Below are positions 51,031 to 59,160 of a stretch of DNA of 64,000 nt, piece by piece. Position 1 is the stretch's first letter, and each line of letters begins with the position of its first letter. Origin of the DNA: Phenylobacterium sp. SCN 70-31 (GTDB lineage: Bacteria; Pseudomonadota; Alphaproteobacteria; Caulobacterales; Caulobacteraceae); assembly GCF_001724605.1 (NCBI RefSeq), contig NZ_MEEX01000028.1, forward strand, positions 1 to 64,000, given 5' to 3'. Position numbers and translations under genes: made by a program. The notes beneath the pieces were generated by a model that worked only from the letters and a program-made list of their open reading frames with translations, searched no databases and was not told where the DNA came from.

Positions 51031-54000
51031 TTAGAAGCGGGCCGTCAGACCGACCTGCATGTAGCGGCCGATGAAGTCGTAGGTGCCGTAGGCGTTGGCC
51101 GAGTTGGTCGCGGCCAGCGGCGGCTTCGTGTCGAACACGTTGCGGACCACGAAGCGCAGACGGGCCTGATCCAGCACGCCCATGCCGTAGTTCTCGGTCA
51201 GCTCGTCGAGCTTCACGGTCACCGACAGGTCATGCAGGAAGTAGTCGTCCACCTTCAGCGGCGTACGGGTTTCGAGCGTGAAGTCGTTGTTGAAGCGCGA
51301 CTCGTCGATCCAGTTGGTCGTCCAGACGAGCGAGAGCGGGCCGCGGGAATAGGCCGTTTCCAGCTTCCAGCGCCACTTGGCGTTGCCGATCTCGCCCTGG
51401 TCGCGGTTCAGGTCGAAGCCGAGGCCGGTGACCGAGGTCTGCTGCTTCTCGACGTGGAACACGTCGAAGTCGAAGGAGATGCGGCCCGGATCGTTGTTCA
51501 GCCAGGTCGAGAAGACGCCGTCGAGGACGTCCGCCAGGTCGGACTGGTACTTGATGCCGGCGGTGAAGCCTTCGAAGTTGGTGTAGCCGGCGTTGATGTA
51601 GCCTTGGCGCGGACCTTGGGCCGTCTGGCCGTTGCCGACCGCTTCACCGTTGGTCAGGACTTGGCCCTGACGGTTCGCCGCGAGCGTCGAGGTGCCCCGT
51701 TCGAAGCGGCTGCAAGCATCCGGCGGCGAGTCCGGCGAGTCGTAGCAAACCTGCAGGATCGAGGCCAAGTTGAAGTTGTTGATCGCGCCGCGCAGGTCGA
51801 TATCGACCCAGTCGAAGCTGATCGCCAGGCCCGGGATGAAGCTGGGCTGGTAGACGAAGCCGATCGTCCACTGGTCGGCCAGTTCGTTGCCCAGGGTGGG
51901 GTTGCCCGCGGTGCTGCCCTGGACCGTGGCGGCCTGGACCTGCGAGGTCAGCGAGAAGTTCGCCGGCAGGCCGAGGGCCTGGAAGGCGGCTTCGCAGTTC
52001 GCGCGGCGGATCGCCGGGCTGGGACCGCTGTTGATGTTGCGGAAATCGCAGGGGTCGTTCGCCGTGATGAAGCTGGTCGCCTGGGGCAGGAACAGCTCGG
52101 TGATCGCCGGAGCGCGGAACGAGCGGGCCTTCTGAGCCCGGATCATCAGGTCGCGAACCGGATACCAGCGGCCGCCGTAGCTCCAGGCGTCATCCTTGCC
52201 GGCGGTCGAGTGATCGACCTTCCGGTAGGCGCCTTCGACTTCCAGGCGGTGCATGAGCGGGAACGTGAAGTCGCCGCCGAAGATCGGCAGCAGCGATTCC
52301 CCGTAGAACTCCTTGGTGTTGTACTTGCCCGTCAGGGCGGTGATCGCGGCCGACCGGCCGACGCCACGTTCCTGCGGATCGTTCGGATTGAAGTCCGACT
52401 TCTCGTAGCGGGCCTCGAAGCCGACGTTGAAGCTCCACATGCCGGCCGGAAGCTGGAGCAGTTCGCCGCCGAAGTTGCCTTCGTACAGGGTCTGGATGCT
52501 CTTGTACTCGGTCTCGAACTGGACGCCGATGTAGTTCAGCGCCGCCTGGCTGGGGGCGCCGTCGCCGAACATGTTCAGCGGGGCGCACCCGTTGGCCCGC
52601 GCCGTGGCGCTACGGCAGACGATGGCGCCGCTGGCGTCGCGGATCACATCCACCGCTTCGAGGAAGCGGGTCTGGATGATGTTCGGCGACTCGAACGAGC
52701 CCTTCGAGATCCCCTGGGCGTAGGCCAGGTTCCAGTTGAAGTTCCGGTCCGCAAACTGGAAGTCGCCATCGACCGACAGGACGCCGCGGAAGGTGTCGCC
52801 TTCGGCCCGGGTCTTGTTGTTGCCGATATCGACCGACGCGCGTTGCAGCCAGAAGATGCCTTCGCCGGGGTTCGCGGCGTCGGCGACCAGGTTGTTGGCA
52901 GGGTCGAGCAGGGCGGCTCGGGTGGCGGCGGGCAGGAACGGGTTGGCCGTCGAGAACGCCAGCGAAGCCGAGTTGCCGCCGAACAGGCCGGAGTTGTAGA
53001 TCGGCTGGTTGAACGGCTCGACCGCCTTGAACTCGGAGTAGAAGAACTCACCGTTGACGCGGACGTTGTCGAGCAGGTTGTACTTCACGAACGCGGTGGC
53101 GACATGACGCTTCACCGGCGAGATCAGCGAGCTGAGTTCGGCAAGGTTGAGGCCGTCGCCGCCGGAGGCGATCGAGGCCTGGTAGAACTGGCCGGGGTTG
53201 TAGGGTTGCAGCACGCCGCCGGGTCCGAACTGGGCGAGCACGCGGCCCGCGCCGTTGGGGTTGGCGATCGTGATGACCTGGGCGGCCGAGATGCTGTTCG
53301 ACCGATAGGGCAGGCCGCCCGTGGTCAGTTCCGGAATGCGGCGATCGAAGATGATGATCGCGCCCGGGATGCCGTCGCTGGTGCTGGTGTTCGCCGGGTT
53401 GGCGGCGAAGGTGAGCTGTTCCGCCGTGCGGGCCCGGTCGGTGAACGCGAGCTGTCCGGTCTGGTTGTATTCGTAGCTGCCCGACAGGTTCAGCCTGCCG
53501 TCCAGGAACGACTTGCCGGCGGTGATGCGCGCGCGCCAGTCATCGTAGCCGCCGTCGGCCCAGCTGTAGCGGCCGTCGACCTCGACGCCCTCATACTCGG
53601 TCTTGGTGATGATGTTGACGACGCCGGCGATGGCGTCCGAGCCGTAGACCGCCGAGCCGCCCGCCTGAACGGTTTCGATCCGGTCGATCAGGCCGGTGGG
53701 GATGACGTTCAGGTCGACCTGACCGCCCGGCGCTGCGCCGGTGAAGATCGAGGCGGGGTTGCCGCCCACGAAGCGGCGGCCGTTCACCAGCGTCAGGGTG
53801 CGCTGCGTGCCGAGGTTGAAGATGTTGAGGAAGTTACGGCCGACGCCGAACGAGCCCTGGTCGCCCACGGGGCTGACGGGCACGCCGACCGACGGCAGGT
53901 CGTTGAGCGCGTCGGCCACGTTGGTGAAGCCGCGGTCTTCCATACGCTCGGTGGTGATGACTTGCAGCGGCTGGACCGAGGTCAGGTCCGCACGGCGGAT

Positions 54001-54147
54001 CCGCGAGCCGGTGACGACGATCTCGCCGACGTCCACGGCGGCGTCGCCGCTCTGGGCCTGGGCGATGGTCGGCGCGCCAACGATCGTGGCGCACGCAGCC
54101 GACGCGAGAAGCGCGGTTCGAAGCATGGTCCTCATTTCAACTTTCAT
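51031..54147 (-). CDS. TonB-dependent outer membrane receptor
   Basis: The 1038-residue protein has a signal peptide (LRTALLASAACATIVGAPTI then AQA), a TonB-box region DVGEIVVTGSRIRR, a plug domain (about 60-190, with LVNGRRFVGG and GSDAIAGVVNIITK) and a long barrel ending in a terminal Phe (MQVGLTARF). This GSRI-type receptor class imports glycans, peptides or other organic substrates rather than only siderophores. Three in-frame ATG codons are possible (54147, 54135, 54126); all give a working signal peptide, and 54147 is used here. A promoter-like sequence lies about 110 bases upstream. No regulator or hydrolase is adjacent, so substrate is open. Confidence 0.9.
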   Translation of the reverse strand: MKVEMRTMLRTALLASAACATIVGAPTIAQAQSGDAAVDVGEIVVTGSRIRRADLTSVQPLQVITTERMEDRGFTNVADALNDLPSVGVPVSPVGDQGSFGVGRNFLNIFNLGTQRTLTLVNGRRFVGGNPASIFTGAAPGGQVDLNVIPTGLIDRIETVQAGGSAVYGSDAIAGVVNIITKTEYEGVEVDGRYSWADGGYDDWRARITAGKSFLDGRLNLSGSYEYNQTGQLAFTDRARTAEQLTFAANPANTSTSDGIPGAIIIFDRRIPELTTGGLPYRSNSISAAQVITIANPNGAGRVLAQFGPGGVLQPYNPGQFYQASIASGGDGLNLAELSSLISPVKRHVATAFVKYNLLDNVRVNGEFFYSEFKAVEPFNQPIYNSGLFGGNSASLAFSTANPFLPAATRAALLDPANNLVADAANPGEGIFWLQRASVDIGNNKTRAEGDTFRGVLSVDGDFQFADRNFNWNLAYAQGISKGSFESPNIIQTRFLEAVDVIRDASGAIVCRSATARANGCAPLNMFGDGAPSQAALNYIGVQFETEYKSIQTLYEGNFGGELLQLPAGMWSFNVGFEARYEKSDFNPNDPQERGVGRSAAITALTGKYNTKEFYGESLLPIFGGDFTFPLMHRLEVEGAYRKVDHSTAGKDDAWSYGGRWYPVRDLMIRAQKARSFRAPAITELFLPQATSFITANDPCDFRNINSGPSPAIRRANCEAAFQALGLPANFSLTSQVQAATVQGSTAGNPTLGNELADQWTIGFVYQPSFIPGLAISFDWVDIDLRGAINNFNLASILQVCYDSPDSPPDACSRFERGTSTLAANRQGQVLTNGEAVGNGQTAQGPRQGYINAGYTNFEGFTAGIKYQSDLADVLDGVFSTWLNNDPGRISFDFDVFHVEKQQTSVTGLGFDLNRDQGEIGNAKWRWKLETAYSRGPLSLVWTTNWIDESRFNNDFTLETRTPLKVDDYFLHDLSVTVKLDELTENYGMGVLDQARLRFVVRNVFDTKPPLAATNSANAYGTYDFIGRYMQVGLTARF

Positions 54148-54452
54148 GTCTGCGGCCCCCCGGCCTGGGAACGTTATGATGGGGCGCCGGCCGAGGCCGA
54201 CGCGCCCGAAACAGGCGCGAAAACCCTCCCGCGCGCCGGAACTTCTTCGCCCGACGTACCAAAGGGTCACACCTGTCAAGGTGAGGCGGAAGCTGTCACG
54301 CACGCGACATCCGGGCAACGAAAAGCCGCCACACTCGCGCTGAACAGTCGGGTAGTATTACAGTTTTTCCATGATGTGCGGTGTTTCGGCCACACATCCG
54401 CCCAGATGAGGTAAAGATAACCTCAACGCCCGCGCCCGGAGCCCCGCGGAGA
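54148..54452. other. 305-base intergenic region upstream of TonB receptor
   Basis: There is no convincing gene here. It has a candidate promoter for the receptor (54253-54279) and, further upstream, a relatively AT-rich stretch (54350-54430) next to the end of the aldolase-like gene, which may hold its weak termination signals. The open frames crossing it are antisense artefacts. Confidence 0.6.
54253..54279 (-). promoter_or_regulatory. Candidate housekeeping promoter of the TonB receptor
   Basis: On the minus strand TTGACAG, 12 bases, GGTACGTC matches the Caulobacter housekeeping consensus in 6 of 7 bases at -35 and 6 of 8 at -10. It would give a leader of about 100 bases. Confidence 0.45.
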
Positions 54453-55460
54453 CTAGGCTATGCGGCGGAGCGCCTCGGAAAGCTCGTCGACGGTCGCCTC
54501 CACTGTGGCCCAGGAGCACATGAACCGAACCGTTCCGTCGAGGAATCGATAGGCGAACCAGCCGGCGGCCTGCAGGGCCGACAGGCGGGCGTCGTCCATC
54601 TCGACGAACACGCCGTTTGCCTCCACGGGATGGCGGACCGGAAACGGGCAGGCCGCTGCGAGCCGCCGCGCCATGCTGTTGGCGTGCGCGGCGTGGCGCA
54701 GCAGGGCGCCGTCTTCCAGCATGCCGATGAAGGGCGCGGCGTAGAAGCGGCCCTTGGACGGCAGTTGCCCGGCCTGCTTGAGGCGCGCGTCGAATCGCCG
54801 GGCGAGATCGCGGTCGAAGATCACCACGGCTTCGGTGGGCGGCATGCCCGCCTTCGTCCCCCCGACGACCAGGATGTCGATCCCTGCCGTCCGCAGGGCG
54901 CGCACGTCGAAGCCCGCCGCGACCGCGTTCGCCAGTCGCGCCCCGTCGAGATGTACGCCATAGCCGCGCGCCTTCACCGGCGCTGCGAGCACCTCGATCT
55001 GCCGGTTCGAGTAGACCGTGCCGTATTCCGTGGCGTTGGTGAGCGAGAGCGCCGCGACCGATTGACGGAACGAGACGTCGGGCGCGGACAGAGGCGATTC
55101 GAGGCTCGCCGGGTCGATCCGCCCCGAAGGCCCCGGCAGGCCGATCAGGCCCAGGCCGTGGCCGAAGAAGCCCGGGGCGCCCGTCTCGTCGGTGAGGACG
55201 TGCGCGTGCTCGTGCGCCAGGACGGCCTCGAAGGGTCGGCAGAGGGCGGCGAGGGATAGGGCGTTGGCCGCCGTCCCGGACGCGACGAAGCGGACCTCGG
55301 CGTCGGCGTCCAGCCACGCCCGGATCAGGTCGGCGGCCCGTGCGCTGATCGCGTCGGCCCCGTAGCCCGGGGTGAATCCGCGGTTCGCGTCGATCAGGGC
55401 CGCGACGGCCTCGGGCGCAGCGGGCGCGGTGTTGTCGGAGGCGAAGTCGTAGCGGGCCAT
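54453..55460 (-). CDS. Threonine aldolase-like PLP enzyme
   Basis: The 335-residue protein is a fold-type I PLP enzyme of the beta-eliminating lyase/threonine aldolase family. SDNTAPAAPEAVAAL is the typical start, HEHAHVLTDETGA lies over the cofactor ring, VHLDGARLANA holds the PLP-binding Asp, and GGTKAGMPP carries the Schiff-base Lys. Such enzymes cleave L-threonine or allo-threonine to glycine and acetaldehyde, or related beta-hydroxy amino acids. It is the third gene of rplY-pth-aldolase, 19 bases behind pth. Confidence 0.86.
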   Translation of the reverse strand: MARYDFASDNTAPAAPEAVAALIDANRGFTPGYGADAISARAADLIRAWLDADAEVRFVASGTAANALSLAALCRPFEAVLAHEHAHVLTDETGAPGFFGHGLGLIGLPGPSGRIDPASLESPLSAPDVSFRQSVAALSLTNATEYGTVYSNRQIEVLAAPVKARGYGVHLDGARLANAVAAGFDVRALRTAGIDILVVGGTKAGMPPTEAVVIFDRDLARRFDARLKQAGQLPSKGRFYAAPFIGMLEDGALLRHAAHANSMARRLAAACPFPVRHPVEANGVFVEMDDARLSALQAAGWFAYRFLDGTVRFMCSWATVEATVDELSEALRRIA

Positions 55461-55479
55461 GCCCCGGCTATTAGGCGGC

Positions 55480-56100
55480 CTATTCCTCGCGCGCCAGCTT
55501 GCGCGGGTCCAGCTTCTCGGCCGGCGCCAGCCGCATCACCTCGGCCTGGTACTTCTCGTCCTCGCCCAGGGCCAGCAGAGGCGCGGCGTCGGCGCAGGCC
55601 TGGAGCAGGGGCTCCACCCATCGCATGTCGGCCTTGTGGAAGTCGGAGAGGACGTGACCCTGGACCAGGGCCTTGTCGCCCGGATGGCCCGTGCCCAGGC
55701 GGGCGCGGCGGAAATGGGGTCCGATCTGGGAGGTGATGGAGCGGACCCCGTTATTGCCGGCGGCGCCGCCTCCGGCCTTCATCCGGAACCGGCCCGGCGC
55801 CAGGTCGATCTCGTCGTAGAAGACGACAACGTCGATCGCAGGATCGAGCTTGAAGAACTTGACCGCCTCGCCCACGGCGCGTCCGGCCTCGTTGTAGAAG
55901 GTCTGGGGCTTCAGGATCAGCGTGCGGACCGGACCCTGCGGGGTGTCGATCGCGCCCTCGCTGGCGTGGCCCTGGAAACGCGAACGCGCCGCGGAGAAGC
56001 CCCAGCGGCGCGCGATCTCGTCCACGGCCATGAAGCCGATGTTGTGGCGGTTCTTGGCGTAGTTGGGCCCGGGGTTGCCCAGGCCCGCGATGAGCAGCAC
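55480..56100 (-). CDS. pth: Peptidyl-tRNA hydrolase
   Basis: The 206-residue protein has GLGNPGPNYAKNRHNIGF with the catalytic His, KPQTFYNEAGRAV, FYDEIDLAPG with the catalytic Asp and GGGAAGNNGVRSI. Pth frees tRNA from peptidyl-tRNA that drops off the ribosome. The usual KPxTFMNxSG reads KPQTFYNEAG, a small variation. The start is GTG at 56100. It follows rplY by 22 bases, the common rplY-pth order. Confidence 0.95.
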   Translation of the reverse strand: MLLIAGLGNPGPNYAKNRHNIGFMAVDEIARRWGFSAARSRFQGHASEGAIDTPQGPVRTLILKPQTFYNEAGRAVGEAVKFFKLDPAIDVVVFYDEIDLAPGRFRMKAGGGAAGNNGVRSITSQIGPHFRRARLGTGHPGDKALVQGHVLSDFHKADMRWVEPLLQACADAAPLLALGEDEKYQAEVMRLAPAEKLDPRKLAREE

Positions 56101-56122
56101 GGAAGCCCCCGGGAATGGAGGA

Positions 56123-56731
56123 TCAGGCTTCGCCGCCCTCGGCGGCTTCGCCCTCGGCGTCGGCCGCCTCGACCTTGGCGCCGGCGATGGAGACCACCAC
56201 CAGCTCGCCGTCGATGGCGGCGGTGACGCCCTTCGGCAGCGTCAGGTCGGCGACGCGGATCGTGTCGCCGATCTCGCGGCCCGTGAGGTCGACCACGATC
56301 TCTTCCGGAATCTGGTCGGCGTGGCACGAGACGTTGACGCTGTGCAGGATCACCGCCAGCGAGCCGCCGCGCTTCAGGCCCGGAGAGGCTTCCTGATTCG
56401 CGAAGTGCACCGGCACGTCGATCTTGATCTCCTGGTGCTCGTCCACCCGGTAGAGGTCGAAGTGCTGCGGTTCGTCGGTGACCGGATGCAGGTCCACCGC
56501 CTTGGCGATGACCGGCTGGGTCTCTTCGCCGTACTTCAGGGTCACCAGATGGCCCAGAAGCTTGCCGGTGTAGAGCGCCTTGCGGAACTCGTTCGACTTC
56601 ACCGCGATGGCGACGGGCGCCTTGTCGCCGCCGTACAGGACGCCCGGGACCTTGCCGTCGCGGCGGGTGGCGCGCGCACTGCCGGTGCCGGTCTGTTCGC
56701 GGACTTCAACGTTCAAAACGATCTCGGCCAT
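56123..56731 (-). CDS. rplY: 50S ribosomal protein L25/Ctc
   Basis: The 202-residue protein has an N-terminal L25 domain (EQTGTGSARATRRDGKVPGV and YGGDKAP) and the C-terminal TL5/Ctc domain (VDVPVHFANQEASPGLKRGG), ending in an acidic tail (EAADAEGEAAEGGEA). It binds 5S rRNA. The start is ATG at 56731, with a GAGGCAAGG just upstream. It leads the pth and aldolase genes. Confidence 0.95.
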   Translation of the reverse strand: MAEIVLNVEVREQTGTGSARATRRDGKVPGVLYGGDKAPVAIAVKSNEFRKALYTGKLLGHLVTLKYGEETQPVIAKAVDLHPVTDEPQHFDLYRVDEHQEIKIDVPVHFANQEASPGLKRGGSLAVILHSVNVSCHADQIPEEIVVDLTGREIGDTIRVADLTLPKGVTAAIDGELVVVSIAGAKVEAADAEGEAAEGGEA

Positions 56732-56907
56732 GGCCTTGCCTCAAAACGAAGCCGCCGCGCGGCGCGCGCGCGGCGACGGAAATTCGGGACCCGAGCGGGT
56801 CGAAAGGGTGCGCGTAGATACACAAAACACTTGGGCGGCGCAACGGGGCCGCGTCGAGGTCGCGCAAGGGCCGCACAGGTGGCGACGCCGGCGCGACGCG
56901 GCGCGGT

Positions 56908-57966
56908 TCAGCTCTTCTTCGCGGGCTTCTTGGCGGGCGCCTTGGCCGGCGCCTTCTTGGCCGGCATGCCCCGGGCGATCGAGCTGGCGTCGGGGACGAA
57001 CCGAGGCTCGTGCGGCTCGGGGAGGCCGGCCGCGCGGATCATGCAGCGCCCGGTGTCCATCATCGCGTGCTGGCCCAGGCAGAAGACGTCCTCGTAGTGC
57101 GGCCGCGCCACGGCGAGGCACTGATAGAGGTTGAGCTTCGAGAAGTTCATGCACGAGCCGATGTTGGGTTCGACAACCAGCCCCATCACCGTTTCCAGGT
57201 TGGCGTCGCCCGCTTCGCCCAGCACCGCCAGGGCCGCCAGGGCCAGGCTGCGGATCACCGTCGGGGTGTAGGGCGGCGCGGCCGCCTGGGCGGCGGCGGC
57301 GTCGAAGGGAGACCCGCCGGTCGAGGCGTGTTGCAGGCGGGCGGTTTCGTTGGCGTCTCCCGACATGGCCGCGGCGGACAGGCTCTTGGCGCCGGCCAGC
57401 CGGGCGTCCCGTCCGGCCACCTCGCCCCGCGACCAGGGCTGCTTCTGGATGTCGTAGGCGGCCTGCTTCACCTGCTTGCCGGCGTCGTAGAGCCGCTGGG
57501 CGTCGCCGCCCAGCGCAGCGATGACGTGGCTGGCGGCGGTCTGGGAGCCGGCGAGCCCGACCGCATAGGCCGGGTCCTTCAGCAGTTCGTGGACGACCTG
57601 CCGGCGTTGAGCCGGATCTCGGGCGTAGACGCGCACGCCCGCGACGAACGCGGGGTCCTGGAGCGCCACGATGGCGCCGTAGGCGATCGCGCCCTTGGTG
57701 AGTTGCTGCGGCTCGTAGGTCGCGCCCTGACGCAGAGCGCCGGCCACGCCCGGGCCGTCCGTGAAGACCGGGGTGATGGCCGTGGCGGCGCCCAGGTAGC
57801 GCCGATAGGCGCTGGCCATCTCCACCAGTTGCGGCGACAGCATGACCGAGGGAACCGGCGGCGGCGGCGGCGGCGCGATCGTCTTGGGTTGTTCCGCGCA
57901 GGCGGTCAGGACGGCCAGGGCGACAGCGACCGGGAGAGCGTGTCTGGCCTGGAATCGAATCGGCAT
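56908..57966 (-). CDS. Predicted lipoprotein with Lys/Ala/Pro-rich tail
   Basis: The 352-residue protein has a lipoprotein signal with lipobox LTAC (Cys22), then a proline run (PPPPPPVPS), an alanine-rich helical domain with QWSRG-like and DAQRLYDAGKQVKQAAYDIQ elements, and four Cys in the second half (SCMNFSKLNLYQCLAVARP, VFCLGQHAMMDTGRCM). The last 18 residues are Lys/Ala/Pro-rich (PAKKAPAKAPAKKPAKKS), similar to histone-like tails, and could contact peptidoglycan or DNA. I recognise no family. The gene is alone on its strand, followed by prs upstream in order. Confidence 0.72.
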   Translation of the reverse strand: MPIRFQARHALPVAVALAVLTACAEQPKTIAPPPPPPVPSVMLSPQLVEMASAYRRYLGAATAITPVFTDGPGVAGALRQGATYEPQQLTKGAIAYGAIVALQDPAFVAGVRVYARDPAQRRQVVHELLKDPAYAVGLAGSQTAASHVIAALGGDAQRLYDAGKQVKQAAYDIQKQPWSRGEVAGRDARLAGAKSLSAAAMSGDANETARLQHASTGGSPFDAAAAQAAAPPYTPTVIRSLALAALAVLGEAGDANLETVMGLVVEPNIGSCMNFSKLNLYQCLAVARPHYEDVFCLGQHAMMDTGRCMIRAAGLPEPHEPRFVPDASSIARGMPAKKAPAKAPAKKPAKKS

Positions 57967-58076
57967 CAGGCGTTTCCCCCTCTTGCGAGTGGTGAGTTGA
58001 CGAAACCCCGCCCCCCGAGGTGGTCCTGGCTTAGCTGCTTCGGGCGCTTCGCGGCAAGCGTGGCCGGCCCCCGATG

Positions 58077-59012
58077 TCAGTCGAACAGTTTCGAGACGCT
58101 CTCTTCGTTGGCGATGCGGCGGATCGCCTCGCCGATCAGGCTGGCGCAGCTGACATAGCGAATCTTGCCGCCGTCGCCGGCGCGCTCGGGGGCCGCGATG
58201 GAGTCGGTCATGACCAGCTCCTTCAGCACCGACGCCTCTACGCGCTCGACCGCCGCGCCCGACAGGACGCCGTGGGTGACATAGGCCGACACTTCGGCCG
58301 CGCCGGCGTCGACCAGCGCCTGGGCGGCGTTGCAGAGCGTGCCGCCGCCATCGATCATGTCGTCGAACAGGATGCAGCGGCGGCCCGACACGTCGCCGAT
58401 GATATTGGCGACCTCGGACTTGCCGGGTCCCGAGCGCCGCTTGTCGACGATGGCCAGCTCGGTGTCGAGGCGGCTGGCGACGGCCAGGGCGCGGACCACG
58501 CCGCCCACGTCGGGCGAGACGACCAGCAGGTCGCGCCAGCGGTCGTAGTTCTCCTTGATGTCGGCGGCCAGCAGGGGCGCCGACAGCAGGTTGTCGGTCG
58601 GGATGTCGAAGAAGCCCTGGATCTGGCCCGAGTGCAGATCCATCGTCAGGACACGGTCGGCGCCGGCCCGGGTGATGAGGTTGGCGACGAGTTTCGCGGA
58701 GATGGGCGTACGGCCGCCGGTCTTCCGGTCCTGGCGGGCGTAGCCGAAGTAGGGCGTGACCGCGGTGATCCGCCGAGCCGACGCGCGCTTCAGCGCATCG
58801 ACGCAAACCAGCAGCTCCATCAGGTGATCGTTGGCCGGATAGCTGGTCGACTGGAGGATGAAGACATCCTCCCCCCGGACGTTCTCGTCGATGGTGACCC
58901 AGACCTCGTTGTCGGCGAACCGCTTCACCTGGGCCCGGCAGAGGGGGACGTCCAGGTGGTTCGCCACCGCCTGCGCCAGCGTGCGATTGGAGTTGCCGGC
59001 GAGCAGCTTCAT
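58077..59012 (-). CDS. prs: Ribose-phosphate pyrophosphokinase
   Basis: The 311-residue protein has [20 protein letters not shown] for ATP binding, [12 protein letters not shown] for the catalytic loop and the PRPP loop [15 protein letters not shown]. It makes PRPP from ribose-5-phosphate and ATP for nucleotide, histidine and tryptophan synthesis. ATG at 59012 gives the family start MKLLAGN; a frame starting at 59069 would add an atypical leader. Single gene. Confidence 0.96.
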   Translation of the reverse strand: MKLLAGNSNRTLAQAVANHLDVPLCRAQVKRFADNEVWVTIDENVRGEDVFILQSTSYPANDHLMELLVCVDALKRASARRITAVTPYFGYARQDRKTGGRTPISAKLVANLITRAGADRVLTMDLHSGQIQGFFDIPTDNLLSAPLLAADIKENYDRWRDLLVVSPDVGGVVRALAVASRLDTELAIVDKRRSGPGKSEVANIIGDVSGRRCILFDDMIDGGGTLCNAAQALVDAGAAEVSAYVTHGVLSGAAVERVEASVLKELVMTDSIAAPERAGDGGKIRYVSCASLIGEAIRRIANEESVSKLFD

Positions 59013-59160
59013 CGGAGCCTCGAATGTGCGGTGACGGCGCGCTTTTAGCAGGCGCGCGGCCGGGAGCAAGGCCGGATCACGCCGGCTCTAGTGGCGTCAT
59101 GCCCGTGCAACCGCTATGCGGGAGATCGACGCCGCGTCCGACGCCCGCCCCAGGAGCCGA

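Noticed and set aside
51232-54414. 1060-codon plus-strand open frame
   Set aside because: It is antisense to the second TonB receptor, which has a full set of receptor motifs. The antisense product is rich in Val, Arg, Gly and Asp and low-complexity.
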